A stretch of 64,000 nt of DNA from Anaerotignum sp. (lineage in GTDB: Bacteria; Bacillota; Clostridia; Lachnospirales; Anaerotignaceae): positions 9,331-73,330 of the forward strand of contig JAHHTW010000009.1 of the NCBI GenBank assembly GCA_020024265.1, in the 5' to 3' direction. A program made the translations under genes and the position numbers. Below the pieces are notes generated by a model. It did no database searches, was not told where the DNA came from, and saw nothing but the letters and a program-made list of their open reading frames with translations. Every line of letters begins with the position of its first letter. Within the stretch, counting starts at the first letter, position 1. This document shows, in pieces, positions 1 to 8,784 of the stretch.

Positions 1-441
1 ATTGCAAGGCGTGTTGTCATTTGTGCTTCTGAAGATGTTGGCAATGCAGATCCGCATGCCTTACAGGTAGCAGTAGCCGCAGCCGAGGCAGTCAATTTTA
101 TAGGCATGCCGGAGGGACGTATTGCGTTGGCTCAGGCGGTAGCCTATATTGCATGTGCGCCAAAAAGCAATGCAGCGTATGTGGGCATTGATCGGGCGCT
201 TTCCGATGTGCGTCATGTACAGATCAAAGGGGTACCACCGCATTTGAGAGATGGCCATTACAGCGGCAGTGCAGAGCTTGGCAATGCCATTGGTTATCGC
301 TATGCCCACGATTACCCCAATCATTATGTCAAACAACAATATCTGCCAGATGAATTGCTTGGTACAGTGTATTATGAAATGAGCGATCAAGGTGTGGAAC
401 GCAGAATGAAAGAGCATATGAAACGCTTAAAAGGGGAATGA
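1..441 (+). CDS. rarA: Replication-associated recombination protein A, C-terminal part (5' truncated by window edge)
   Basis: This is the C-terminal 146 residues of a RarA/MgsA-type AAA+ ATPase, which acts at stalled replication forks; the ATPase core lies off the left edge. The reading frame is open from base 1. It begins with the family-typical ARRVVICASEDVGNADP stretch and continues through the GMPEGRIALAQAVAYIA and HLRDGHYSG motifs of the tetramerisation domain. The stop is TGA at 439-441. The next gene starts about 20 nt downstream, so the two may be cotranscribed. Confidence 0.93.
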   Translation: MARRVVICASEDVGNADPHALQVAVAAAEAVNFIGMPEGRIALAQAVAYIACAPKSNAAYVGIDRALSDVRHVQIKGVPPHLRDGHYSGSAELGNAIGYRYAHDYPNHYVKQQYLPDELLGTVYYEMSDQGVERRMKEHMKRLKGE

Positions 442-460
442 TAGGAAAGGAATGATAAAA

Positions 461-910
461 ATGAAAAAAAATAAAGGAAAAATTTTCATTGTTGTAGCGG
501 TTATCGTTTTACTGGGTGTCATTCTGATACAGAAAATGGGTGGAAACACATCAGAAGATGCAATGAAGCAATTGGAAAAGTTGGCAGAAACAAAGGCATA
601 CACCACAGAAATCATTGGTGAAAACGGTGAAGTACAGGAGGTAGGGGAAACAAATCAAGCAAGATTGGTGGAATTGATCGCAACAATGCTACAGCCTATG
701 GATACAGGAGAAGTACCACAGGATGCTCCCACATTGACGGTACATATTATGGGAGAAGATCCTAAGACAGATATTCGGCTTACCATCTATGACCAAGGAG
801 AGGAAACAGATATTGGCTTGCTACAAAATGAAGATCAGCAGATATTGGTACAAAATTGTGGTGAGGCACTCAATTATCTGGCAGAACTGGGTTTTGCAAC
901 GCAGCGTTAA
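461..910 (+). CDS. Hypothetical membrane-anchored protein
   Basis: A 149-residue protein of unknown function. Residues about 6-24 form one hydrophobic segment (FIVVAVIVLLGVILI), probably a signal anchor. The rest is an acidic extracytoplasmic domain with a beta-rich look. ATG 461 is preferred over the in-frame ATG at 452, because the purine-rich AGGAAAGG at 443-450 is only 1 nt from 452 but 10 nt from 461. It follows rarA closely and is followed by a strong terminator. I do not recognise the family. Confidence 0.7.
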   Translation: MKKNKGKIFIVVAVIVLLGVILIQKMGGNTSEDAMKQLEKLAETKAYTTEIIGENGEVQEVGETNQARLVELIATMLQPMDTGEVPQDAPTLTVHIMGEDPKTDIRLTIYDQGEETDIGLLQNEDQQILVQNCGEALNYLAELGFATQR

Positions 911-921
911 ATATGGAGCAT

Positions 922-959
922 AAACAGATACGAAATGTTACTTCGTATCTGTTTTTTTT
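922..959 (+). terminator. Intrinsic terminator
   Basis: A 13-bp perfect stem (922-934 with 942-954) with a 7-nt loop runs into a run of eight T. It closes the rarA-hypothetical transcript. Confidence 0.9.
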
Positions 960-1042
960 GTATATTTTTATGACAAAAGGCTATGCTAAGAACAAATCTA
1001 TACAAAGTATCAGAAAAAAACAGAAGAAATCAGGAGGAAGTC

Positions 1043-1660
1043 ATGGATATATACATCAAGCCAATGAAAAAAATGCAGGCGATACAGCGGAAACTGATTT
1101 ATTTGGAGGATGTTGCAGAGATTTTTGCACCAACGGAGTATATGGAGCGGCTGCGGCATTTACCAATATTACGGATTCCATCCGATGCAGAGAGAAGCTA
1201 TTTGGTTTCCGTGCTGGATTTGGTAAAAGAAATTACAACCGTTTTTCCGAAAGCAACCATATCTGCTATGGGGGAAACAGATGTTTTGATAGAGTACCAT
1301 CCAAAGCAGCCAAGCCAAAGCAGGTTATGGCTTTTTGGAAGAATTTTATTTGTATCTGCAGTATTGTTTTGCGGTGCTGCCACTACCATCATGTGCTTTC
1401 ATTCAGATACACAAATTCCTTTGATTTTTCAAAAATACTATGAAATATTTTACGGCAAGACAGAGGAGTTGCCGATCGTACTGACCATTCCATATAGTGT
1501 GGGATTGGCAGTGGGCATATTGGTTTTCTTCAATCATTTTTCCAAGATTGCACTTTCTCAAGATCCAACACCCATTGAAGTAGAAATGACAACATACGAA
1601 AACGAAACCATTACAAGTACCATTGAGCAGCTGAGCAGAAAGAAAAGGGATCAGTCATGA
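1043..1660 (+). CDS. spoVAA: Stage V sporulation protein AA
   Basis: SpoVAA-like protein of 205 residues, part of the SpoVA machinery that moves dipicolinic acid into the forespore and releases it at germination. The N-terminal half is soluble (MDIYIKPMKK start, a SpoVAA N-domain feature). Two membrane segments lie near residues 100-125 and 150-175. The start is set by AGGAGG at 1032-1037, six nt before ATG 1043. It overlaps spoVAB by ATGA. A TATGCTA element near 980 with TGTATA upstream could be a forespore sigma-G type promoter, but the match is weak. Confidence 0.88.
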   Translation: MDIYIKPMKKMQAIQRKLIYLEDVAEIFAPTEYMERLRHLPILRIPSDAERSYLVSVLDLVKEITTVFPKATISAMGETDVLIEYHPKQPSQSRLWLFGRILFVSAVLFCGAATTIMCFHSDTQIPLIFQKYYEIFYGKTEELPIVLTIPYSVGLAVGILVFFNHFSKIALSQDPTPIEVEMTTYENETITSTIEQLSRKKRDQS

Positions 1661-2079
1661 AAACATTGGGATTGATTTTTATTGGTTTGGCCTCTGGAAT
1701 TGCCATTGCCGGAGGGGTATTTGCTTTTATTGCTGCCATTGGTCTGGTTCCACGCATGGCGCAAAGGACAAGGACAGAGGGATATATCCGCATCTATGAA
1801 GATGCCATTTTACTGGGTGGGTTGTGTGGCTGTATATTCATGCTTGTAGATATACGGCTGCATATTCCGCTTTTGTTTATCGGGCTGTATGCGCTTTTGT
1901 GCGGGATATTTGTCGGCGTACTTGCCAGTGCTTTGGCAGAGGTTTTGAATGTCATGCCAATTCTGATGCGACGTATGCGTCTGAGAAGGGGAATTATATG
2001 GTTTACGGTGTCTTTTGCCATTGGGAAATTGGTAGGCGCATTGGCTTATTTTGTTTTGGATGGATTTTATAGAATGTAG
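1657..2079 (+). CDS. spoVAB: Stage V sporulation protein AB
   Basis: A 140-residue integral membrane protein with about four hydrophobic segments, matching SpoVAB in length and in its GLVPR and EDAILLGG motifs. Its ATG overlaps the spoVAA stop codon (ATGA), so the two are translationally coupled. In Bacillus, spoVAC-F follow in the same operon. Here the operon ends at a terminator after spoVAB, and no spoVAC, D, E or F is in the window. Confidence 0.88.
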   Translation: MKTLGLIFIGLASGIAIAGGVFAFIAAIGLVPRMAQRTRTEGYIRIYEDAILLGGLCGCIFMLVDIRLHIPLLFIGLYALLCGIFVGVLASALAEVLNVMPILMRRMRLRRGIIWFTVSFAIGKLVGALAYFVLDGFYRM

Positions 2080-2230
2080 GAGGGATGCTGTGTTTTCTTC
2101 CGAAGTATCATGATTTTTGGTATTCTTTTGTCTATGAAACGCAAAAGCAAGCCGATAGCATATAATTTCTCCCATATCAAGCGCAGAGGATTGGAACGAA
2201 AAAAGAATATTTTACAGAACTTTACACAAA

Positions 2231-2263
2231 CAAAAAACCATCAGCAGAGCTGGTGGTTTTTTG
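2231..2263. terminator. Bidirectional intrinsic terminator
   Basis: A 14-bp stem (2231-2244 with 2250-2263, one G-U wobble in RNA) has A-runs on the left and T-runs on the right. It can end both spoVAB on plus and the kinase-like gene on minus. Confidence 0.85.
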
Positions 2264-2280
2264 TTTGTTGTTATGGTATG

Positions 2281-2880
2281 TTATCTTTTTTCAATATAGC
2301 ATTGCAGTACATCTACAATATCGTCCAAAGCCATTTTGGAGGTATCAATAGATAGGTCATAGTTTTCTAATTTTCCCCATTTGTGACCGGTAAAATAACT
2401 GTAATAGCCAGCACGTTTTTTATCGGTTTTGAGTACATCGGATTCCGGATGCTTGGAGTTCAGATGATACAGCTGTGTTGCGCGTTGCACACGTTCTTCC
2501 AGATCCGCATGGATGAAAATATTGATGCAGTTTGGAAATTCAGAAAGAACATAATCCGCACAACGTCCGACAATCACGCAGCTACCCTGTTCGGCAACTT
2601 CCTTAATTACTTGAGATTGTACGAGAAAAATTTTTTCATTGAGTGGCAGTCCGTAAGAGTCGATGGAAGGTGTCAGCGTTGTAAGCGAAAGCAAAAGATT
2701 GCCAGTAGAAACGGATTCTGCTTCATGGAAACATTCCTTGGATAATCCTGTTTTTTCTGCTGCCAAATTGATCAGTTCGTTATCATAAAACGGAATGTTC
2801 AATTTTTCTGCCAGCTTTTGTGCCACAATTCTTCCGCCACTGCCATATTGACGACTGATGGTAATCACTTTGTGCTGCAT
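2281..2880 (-). CDS. Cytidylate kinase-like family protein
   Basis: A 199-residue P-loop protein of the cytidylate-kinase-like family (AAK6-type), common in Clostridia and distinct from housekeeping Cmk. The nucleotide-binding loop is ISRQYGSGGRIVAQKLAE at residues 8-25. The family signature FYDNELI and VIVGRCADYVL follow, then a DLEERVQRA lid region. Its physiological substrate is not established. ATG 2880 has a GGGGGA ribosome site 5-10 nt upstream. It is a single gene between spoVAB (converging) and spoIVA (same strand). Confidence 0.85.
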   Translation of the reverse strand: MQHKVITISRQYGSGGRIVAQKLAEKLNIPFYDNELINLAAEKTGLSKECFHEAESVSTGNLLLSLTTLTPSIDSYGLPLNEKIFLVQSQVIKEVAEQGSCVIVGRCADYVLSEFPNCINIFIHADLEERVQRATQLYHLNSKHPESDVLKTDKKRAGYYSYFTGHKWGKLENYDLSIDTSKMALDDIVDVLQCYIEKR

Positions 2881-3046
2881 AGGTACTCCCCCTTATTTTT
2901 TGACTGATACAGGTCATAAAATGGATGACATTTTTATTTCTATCCTTTGTATCATAAAAGATACCTGATATCAAAAGTATAGCATATTTTGTCAAAAGAT
3001 ACAACCAATAAGCATATTTGGGAGAAACGCAGATGGTATTACAATC

Positions 3047-4525
3047 TTACAGTATGATACAGATCAAGCCGCCATTTCCTTCATTTACGATTTTTTGCAG
3101 TGTTTCCTGCAATTTCATCTGTGCATCTTCAGGCATACGATAAATTTTGTTTTGCATACCATCGTTGACCATAGAGCGCAGTGTGCGCCCGAATATATTC
3201 AAATCCCATATTTTTTCCGGCTCTGCTTCATAATCTGCAATGAGCTTATGGATAAATTCCTGAGATTGTTCTTCGTTACCAATAATCGGGGCAACTTCTG
3301 TTTCCACATCCGCACGAATGAGGTGCATGGATTCCCCTTTGGCACGCAGACGAATGCCATAGCGGCTGCCTTGCTTGAATACCTCCGGCTTTGCCAGTGT
3401 GATTTCCTCAAAGGAGGGGGCAACAATTCCATACCCCTTACGTTTGACATCTCCCAATGCACTGGAAATTTTGTCATATTCCTTCTTGATGGAGGAGAGC
3501 ATCTTTATGGTTTCTACCAGTGCATAATCGTTTTCAATGGGCAGATCTACCGTTTCACTGAGAATTTTGTAAAATAGACCATCGTCAAAGGACAATGCAA
3601 TATCTGAAGCCCCTTCTCCGGGATATATATGCTCGGGATATGCTTTTTGTATATGCTCGCTTTGTGTCATGGTAGCAATTGCAGCAGTGATGTCTTCCAA
3701 ACGATCCACATTTGCAGTAACTGTACGCAGCGCAGCAATCAGCTCTTGCTTGAGCCAATGCGTATCATCCAGTGTTTCAATCCAACCGGGGAAATAAAAC
3801 CGAATTTCCCTCATCGGAAAACGGAACAATATTTTTTCCAGTATGGAGTGAATATCCTCGGCTTTGAGCTGTGCCACATTGACAGGCAGCACGGGAACCT
3901 GATATTTTTCTTCCATTTCTGCACACAATGCACGGCTTTCCATAGTATATGGCATTGCGGTATTGAGCAGCACAACAAAAGGCTTACCGATTTGTTGTAG
4001 CTCAGAAATGACACGGCTTTCTGCCTCAATATAGTTCTCTCTGGGCAATTCTGTCACACTGCCATCGGTGGTAATGACAATGCCGACGGTAGAGTGGTCT
4101 GTAATGACCTTTTGTGTACCGATTTCCGCAGCCTGTGTAAAAGGCATTGCTTCATCCGACCAAGGGGTATGTACCATACGTGGCAAATCACCATCCATAT
4201 GCCCCTCTGCATCCGGTATCAGATAGCCCACACAGTCAATCATACGTACACGAAAATCTGTATGATCCCCCAAAGAAAGGGCAACCGCATCATTTGGTAC
4301 AAATTTCGGTTCTGTGGTCATGATGGTTTTTCCAGAAGCCGATTGTGGCAGTTCATCTCTGGTGCGTTCTTTTGTATATATATTTTCGATATTGGGCAGT
4401 ACCAGCAAATCCATAAATCTTTTGATAAATGTGGATTTTCCGGTACGTACAGGCCCTACAATGCCAATGTAAATGTCGCCGTTTGTTCTCTGTGCAATAT
4501 CACGATAAATTTGATATTGTTCCAT
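3047..4525 (-). CDS. spoIVA: Stage IV sporulation protein A (spore coat morphogenetic ATPase)
   Basis: SpoIVA, the ATPase that polymerises on the outer forespore membrane and anchors the coat. It is 492 residues, the same as the Bacillus protein. Walker A is GPVRTGKS at 24-31, the G-domain DCVGY follows near 120, and the protein ends in the conserved GGLICIIL tail that contacts the membrane with SpoVM. An open frame extends 67 codons upstream, but ATG 4525 is correct because of a GGAGGGG ribosome site, the family length, and a CATACATT sigma-E-like -10 about 38 nt upstream. It is a single-gene transcript, presumably made in the mother cell. Confidence 0.96.
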   Translation of the reverse strand: MEQYQIYRDIAQRTNGDIYIGIVGPVRTGKSTFIKRFMDLLVLPNIENIYTKERTRDELPQSASGKTIMTTEPKFVPNDAVALSLGDHTDFRVRMIDCVGYLIPDAEGHMDGDLPRMVHTPWSDEAMPFTQAAEIGTQKVITDHSTVGIVITTDGSVTELPRENYIEAESRVISELQQIGKPFVVLLNTAMPYTMESRALCAEMEEKYQVPVLPVNVAQLKAEDIHSILEKILFRFPMREIRFYFPGWIETLDDTHWLKQELIAALRTVTANVDRLEDITAAIATMTQSEHIQKAYPEHIYPGEGASDIALSFDDGLFYKILSETVDLPIENDYALVETIKMLSSIKKEYDKISSALGDVKRKGYGIVAPSFEEITLAKPEVFKQGSRYGIRLRAKGESMHLIRADVETEVAPIIGNEEQSQEFIHKLIADYEAEPEKIWDLNIFGRTLRSMVNDGMQNKIYRMPEDAQMKLQETLQKIVNEGNGGLICIIL

Positions 4526-4562
4526 AGTTTCCCCTCCCTGTATCATCGTATCCATACAATGT

Positions 4563-4570
4563 AATGTATG
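4563..4570 (-). promoter_or_regulatory. Probable sigma-E promoter (-10) of spoIVA
   Basis: On minus the sequence reads CATACATT, a full match to the sigma-E -10 consensus CATACANT, and it lies about 38 nt before the spoIVA start. The -35 (TTCTATT region, 14 nt upstream) matches only partly. This agrees with the known sigma-E control of spoIVA. Confidence 0.6.
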
Positions 4571-4719
4571 GCAAAAAAAATAGGAATAGAACAGAAAAAG
4601 AAATGGTGTATATATGCCATCATTTGGAACAGATGACAGAGGCTGTAGAAAAATAAAAAATATGGAAAATACACATGCGTTTTTGTCAGAAAATGAGGAG
4701 AATACAACGAAAATATAGA

Positions 4720-4748
4720 TTGACACTACTAGAAATATATGGTAGTAT
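4720..4748 (+). promoter_or_regulatory. Sigma-A promoter of the cold-shock gene
   Basis: TTGACA at 4720-4725, a 17-nt spacer and TAGTAT at 4743-4748. Transcription would start near 4755, leaving a leader of about 37 nt. Confidence 0.85.
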
Positions 4749-4791
4749 TACGAAGTAAGAATTTTTTATTTCCAGGTAGGAGGAATTAGCA

Positions 4792-4992
4792 ATGAAAAAA
4801 GGTACAGTAAAGTGGTTCAACGCAGAAAAAGGTTTTGGTTTTATTTCCGTACCCAATGAAGATGATGTATTCGTACATTTCTCTGCGATCCAGGCAGAAG
4901 GCTACAAGACACTTGAAGAAGGTCAGGAAGTAGAATTCGAAGTAGTACAGGGTGCAAAAGGCCCTCAGGCTGCAAACGTAGTAAAGGCTTAA
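4792..4992 (+). CDS. csp: Cold-shock protein (CspA family)
   Basis: A 66-residue single cold-shock domain, a nucleic-acid chaperone that melts RNA secondary structure. RNP1-like KGFGFI and RNP2-like VFVHF are both present, with the usual GTVKWFN start. AGGAGG lies 8 nt upstream. It is monocistronic, with its own promoter and terminator. The short leader gives no sign of a long cold-sensing UTR of the E. coli cspA kind. Confidence 0.96.
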   Translation: MKKGTVKWFNAEKGFGFISVPNEDDVFVHFSAIQAEGYKTLEEGQEVEFEVVQGAKGPQAANVVKA

Positions 4993-5052
4993 TCAATCTT
5001 TAGTATCATTGATGCTTTGTGCATTGAGAAATATATATAGTTCGGTTATGTC

Positions 5053-5088
5053 ACAAAGGCTCGTTCTTAAGGAACGAGCTTTTTTGTG
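5053..5088 (+). terminator. Intrinsic terminator after csp
   Basis: GCTCGTTC (5059-5066) pairs with GAACGAGC (5072-5079), followed by TTTTTT. Flanking CACAAA/TTTGTG extends the stem. Confidence 0.9.
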
Positions 5089-5140
5089 TTGATGTTGCAG
5101 CTGTATGATATTGGAAAATCAATTTTTTTTCGTACAAGAA

Positions 5141-5169
5141 TTGCAAGCAAGCCATAGCTGTGCTAAAAT
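5141..5169 (+). promoter_or_regulatory. Sigma-A promoter of typA
   Basis: TTGCAA at 5141-5146, a 17-nt spacer and TAAAAT at 5164-5169. The start site would be near 5176, which argues against the in-frame ATG at 5176 as the typA start. Confidence 0.75.
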
Positions 5170-5214
5170 AATACGATGTATACAAGAACAGAGAATGAAA
5201 TGGAGTTAGAAAAA

Positions 5215-7044
5215 ATGAAAAAAAGAATTGAACAAATTCGTAATGTTGCAATCATTGCACACGTTGACCATGGTAAAACAACATTGGTAGATCAGATGCT
5301 GCGTCAAAGTGGGATTTTTCGTTCCAATCAGGTGGTACAAGAGCGTGTCATGGATAGCGGAGATATAGAAAGAGAACGTGGGATCACCATATTGTCCAAG
5401 AATACAGCAGTGCATTATGGAGATAAGAAAATCAATATCATTGATACTCCGGGGCATGCGGACTTTGGCGGTGAGGTAGAGCGTGTATTAAAAATGGTGG
5501 ATGGTGTCGTATTGGTAGTAGACGCATTTGAAGGCCCTATGCCACAGACAAAATTTGTATTGCGTAAGGCGTTGGAGCTGAATCACCCTGTTGTTGTCTG
5601 CGTCAACAAGGTAGACCGTCCAGAGGCACGTCCGCAGGAAGTGGTAGATGAAGTATTGGAACTGTTTTTGGAATTGGATGCAAATGACCAGCAGCTGGAT
5701 TCCCCTTTTGTGTTTGCATCTGCAAGAGGCGGCTATGCTTCGGAAGATCCCAGTGCAAGAGAAGGCGATATGAAGCCGCTGTTTGAAGCAATCATACAGC
5801 ATATTCCTGCACCACAGGGCGATGAAGAAGCACCTTTGCAGGCGCTGATTTCCACCATCGACTATAGTGAATATGTAGGACGTATCGGGATTGGCAAAAT
5901 CGAAAACGGTACCATCCATGTCAATGATGAAGTCGTTGTTTTGAATATGCACAATGCGGACAAGCAGAAGAAGGTGCGGATTACAAAGCTGTATGAATTT
6001 GACGGATTGCAAAGAGTGGAAGTCAAAGAGGCAGGGGTAGGCAGTATTGTTGCGCTCAGCGGAATTGAAAGCATTATGATTGGAGATACGATTTGCTCTC
6101 CACTGAAGATGGAAGCGCTGCCCTTTGTGAAAATTTCTGAACCCACTCTGTCTATGAATTTCTCTGTCAATGACAGCCCGTTTGCAGGTACAGAGGGCAA
6201 GTTTGTTACTTCTCGTCAGCTGCGTGACAGATTGTATAAAGAACTCAATACGGATGTCAGCCTGCGTGTAGAAGATACAGATTCTATGGATTCCATGAAG
6301 GTTTCCGGACGTGGGGAACTGCATCTGTCTATATTGATTGAAACACTGCGCAGAGAAGGTTATGAGTTCCAAGTTTCCAAGCCGGAGGTATTGTTCCATG
6401 AAATTGAAGGCAAAAAGTGCGAACCAATGGAAGCAGTTACCATTGATGTACCAGAAGAATTTGTCGGCAATGTCATAGAAAAGCTGGGCGCTAGAAAAGG
6501 GGAGATGACCAATATGGCGCCTTCCAAGGGTGGATATACACGTTTGGAATTCTCCATTCCGGCAAGAGGCCTGATTGGGTATCGTAATGAGTTTATGACA
6601 GATACCAAGGGCAATGGTATTCTCAATTCCATATTTGATGGCTATGAACCCTATAAAGGTGAAATTCCAACAAGATCTCAAGGCTCCTTGGTTGCATTTG
6701 AAAGCGGAGATGCCATTACCTATGGTTTGTATAATGCACAGGAGCGAGGCGATCTGTTCATTGGGGCAGGCGTTAAGGTATATGAGGGTATGATTGTTGG
6801 CAGAAATGCAAGAGCAGATGATATGGATATCAATGTATGTAAGAAAAAACAGTTGACCAATACACGTTCCTCCGGCTCTGATGACGCTTTGCGTCTGACA
6901 CCGCCCATACAGATGTCTTTGGAACAATGTATGGAATTTATTGGCGAAGATGAATTGGTAGAGGTAACACCAACCAGTCTGCGTATGCGTAAAAAAATAT
7001 TGGATTGCAATTTGCGCAGAAAATTTAGAATCCATGGAAAATAA
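5215..7044 (+). CDS. typA: Ribosome-associated GTPase TypA/BipA
   Basis: TypA/BipA, a translational GTPase of the EF-G class involved in ribosome assembly and stress. The protein is 609 residues, normal for the family. G1 is AHVDHGKTT near residue 15, G2 holds RERGITI, G3 is DTPGHADF and G4 is NKVD, followed by EF-G domain II/III and the BipA C-terminal domain with FMTDTKGNG. Earlier in-frame ATGs (5176, 5200) lie at or near the predicted transcription start. ATG 5215 has GGAG nine nt upstream, so it is chosen. Confidence 0.96.
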   Translation: MKKRIEQIRNVAIIAHVDHGKTTLVDQMLRQSGIFRSNQVVQERVMDSGDIERERGITILSKNTAVHYGDKKINIIDTPGHADFGGEVERVLKMVDGVVLVVDAFEGPMPQTKFVLRKALELNHPVVVCVNKVDRPEARPQEVVDEVLELFLELDANDQQLDSPFVFASARGGYASEDPSAREGDMKPLFEAIIQHIPAPQGDEEAPLQALISTIDYSEYVGRIGIGKIENGTIHVNDEVVVLNMHNADKQKKVRITKLYEFDGLQRVEVKEAGVGSIVALSGIESIMIGDTICSPLKMEALPFVKISEPTLSMNFSVNDSPFAGTEGKFVTSRQLRDRLYKELNTDVSLRVEDTDSMDSMKVSGRGELHLSILIETLRREGYEFQVSKPEVLFHEIEGKKCEPMEAVTIDVPEEFVGNVIEKLGARKGEMTNMAPSKGGYTRLEFSIPARGLIGYRNEFMTDTKGNGILNSIFDGYEPYKGEIPTRSQGSLVAFESGDAITYGLYNAQERGDLFIGAGVKVYEGMIVGRNARADDMDINVCKKKQLTNTRSSGSDDALRLTPPIQMSLEQCMEFIGEDELVEVTPTSLRMRKKILDCNLRRKFRIHGK

Positions 7045-7069
7045 TCAGTCATATGTGAGGTGAAAGGAC

Positions 7070-8701
7070 ATGGCAGCAGCAAGTAAAAAGAGAGGATCTT
7101 TTATCAAGCAAGCGGCAATTTTGGCATCTGCCGGAATACTGGTGCGCTTTTTGGGTTTTGTCTATCGTGTGCCGCTGACCAATATGCTGGGTGATGAGGG
7201 AAACGGTATTTACAGCACAGGATATTATATTTATACCTTTTTGCTCATCCTCTCCTCTGCCGGCTTGCCAGCAGCAATCTCAAAGCTGGTGTCAGAACGT
7301 CTTGCGCTCAAGCAGTACCGAAATGCACATCGTGTATTCCAAACAGCCCTGATGTTATCCATTGCGTTTGGTGTGTTTTTTGCAGTATTGATGGCGCTTA
7401 CGGCACATCAGGCGGCAGCGCTTGTCAAATTGCCAAACAGCTATTATGCCATATTGACATTATGTCCAACGCTTTTGATTGTAGCGATTATGTCTGTCTA
7501 TCGTGGGTATTTCCAAGGAATGAATACCATGGTGCCAACGGCGATTTCACAGATCGTGGAACAGATTTTCAATGCTTTTTTCAGCGTGTATTTGGCTTAT
7601 GTCTTGTTGCGTACCCATGTACCGATCGGTATGCAAAAAAATATCCCTTTGGGTGCAGCAGGCGGTACGATGGGGACAGGCATCGGTGCATTGGCTGGTC
7701 TGATCGTTGTTTTGCTCAGCTATCTCTCCATTCGACCGTATTTGGTTCGCCGTGCAAAAATTTGCCGTCAGCAGCACGAAGAAAGCAAAAAAGTATTGCT
7801 TGGGGAAATACTGAAAACAGCATGGCCGATCATTGTAGGCACGGCTGTTTTCAGTATCACAAATTTGATTGACATTGGTATGGTTATGAATATGTTGACA
7901 GCATCCGGATATTCGCAAACAGAAGCAACCATATTGTATGGCCAGCTTTCCGGCAAGTATGTCACACTCACAACATTGCCGGTAGCCATTTCTTCTGCGA
8001 TTGCAACAGCAGTACTTCCCAGTATTGCAGCATCCAATCGCTTGAGGGAGCATCATCAGGTAAAGCGTAAAATGAATTTGACGATGCGGGTGTCTATGAT
8101 TATTTCCATACCGGCAGCAGTCGGCATTGGTGTGCTTGGCCCACAAATCATTGCTATGCTCTTTCCCAGTGCATCCGATGGCGGAATATTGTTGAGGGTT
8201 GGTGCAATTTCGATTATCTTTTTGGCACTTTGCCAAACAACAACCGGCATTTTACAAGGGATTGGGCATATACAGGTACCTGTGGTAGGTGCGCTTTTGG
8301 GTGCAGTTATGAAGGTCATATTAAATGCGCTTTTGATTCCCATTCCGGCGCTCAATGTCATTGGTGCGGTATTGTCTACAACCGGATGTTATTTGGTAGC
8401 ATCTATTTTTGATGTATGGATGCTCTCACGCATCACAAAGGTACGTTTTGATATCAAGCGTATTTTAATGAAGCCAATCTTAGGCTCTGCTGTGATGGGA
8501 GCAGCAGCACTTGGTGTATATTATGGCTGCTATACATTTTTGCCGTATAACATGCCATGTACCATAATTGCCATTGTGGCAGCAATGTTTGTATATGGTT
8601 TTGTGATGCTGCTGATCAAAGGGATACAGAAAGAGGATCTGGAGTCTATTCCTATGGGTGGTCGCCTGATTCGGTTATGCCAGAAATTACACATGATGTG
8701 A
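7070..8701 (+). CDS. SpoVB/YtgP-family polysaccharide (lipid II-type) flippase
   Basis: A 543-residue MOP-superfamily exporter with about 14 membrane segments. The N-terminal ILVRFLGFVYRVPLTNMLGDEGNGIY is the signature of the YtgP/SpoVB branch, whose members flip lipid-linked cell-wall precursors: YtgP is a MurJ-type lipid II flippase and SpoVB serves the spore cortex. I cannot tell which role applies. The gene starts 25 nt after typA with a GAGGTGAAAGGA ribosome site and may be cotranscribed with it. Confidence 0.85.
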   Translation: MAAASKKRGSFIKQAAILASAGILVRFLGFVYRVPLTNMLGDEGNGIYSTGYYIYTFLLILSSAGLPAAISKLVSERLALKQYRNAHRVFQTALMLSIAFGVFFAVLMALTAHQAAALVKLPNSYYAILTLCPTLLIVAIMSVYRGYFQGMNTMVPTAISQIVEQIFNAFFSVYLAYVLLRTHVPIGMQKNIPLGAAGGTMGTGIGALAGLIVVLLSYLSIRPYLVRRAKICRQQHEESKKVLLGEILKTAWPIIVGTAVFSITNLIDIGMVMNMLTASGYSQTEATILYGQLSGKYVTLTTLPVAISSAIATAVLPSIAASNRLREHHQVKRKMNLTMRVSMIISIPAAVGIGVLGPQIIAMLFPSASDGGILLRVGAISIIFLALCQTTTGILQGIGHIQVPVVGALLGAVMKVILNALLIPIPALNVIGAVLSTTGCYLVASIFDVWMLSRITKVRFDIKRILMKPILGSAVMGAAALGVYYGCYTFLPYNMPCTIIAIVAAMFVYGFVMLLIKGIQKEDLESIPMGGRLIRLCQKLHMM

Positions 8702-8708
8702 GCAAACA

Positions 8709-8737
8709 GCTCTTTTGCCGATGGCAAAAGGGCTTTT
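8709..8737 (+). terminator. Intrinsic terminator (short T-run)
   Basis: An 11-bp stem (8709-8719 with 8723-8733, one wobble) with a GAT loop and only four T. It probably allows partial read-through into mutS2. Confidence 0.6.
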
Positions 8738-8784
8738 GCGGTATCATAGAGAGAATATCACAAATACAAAAAAGAGGTATGTAT

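Noticed and set aside
5488..7035. Very long minus-strand open frame opposite typA
   Set aside because: Antisense shadow caused by codon bias; typA is unambiguous on plus.
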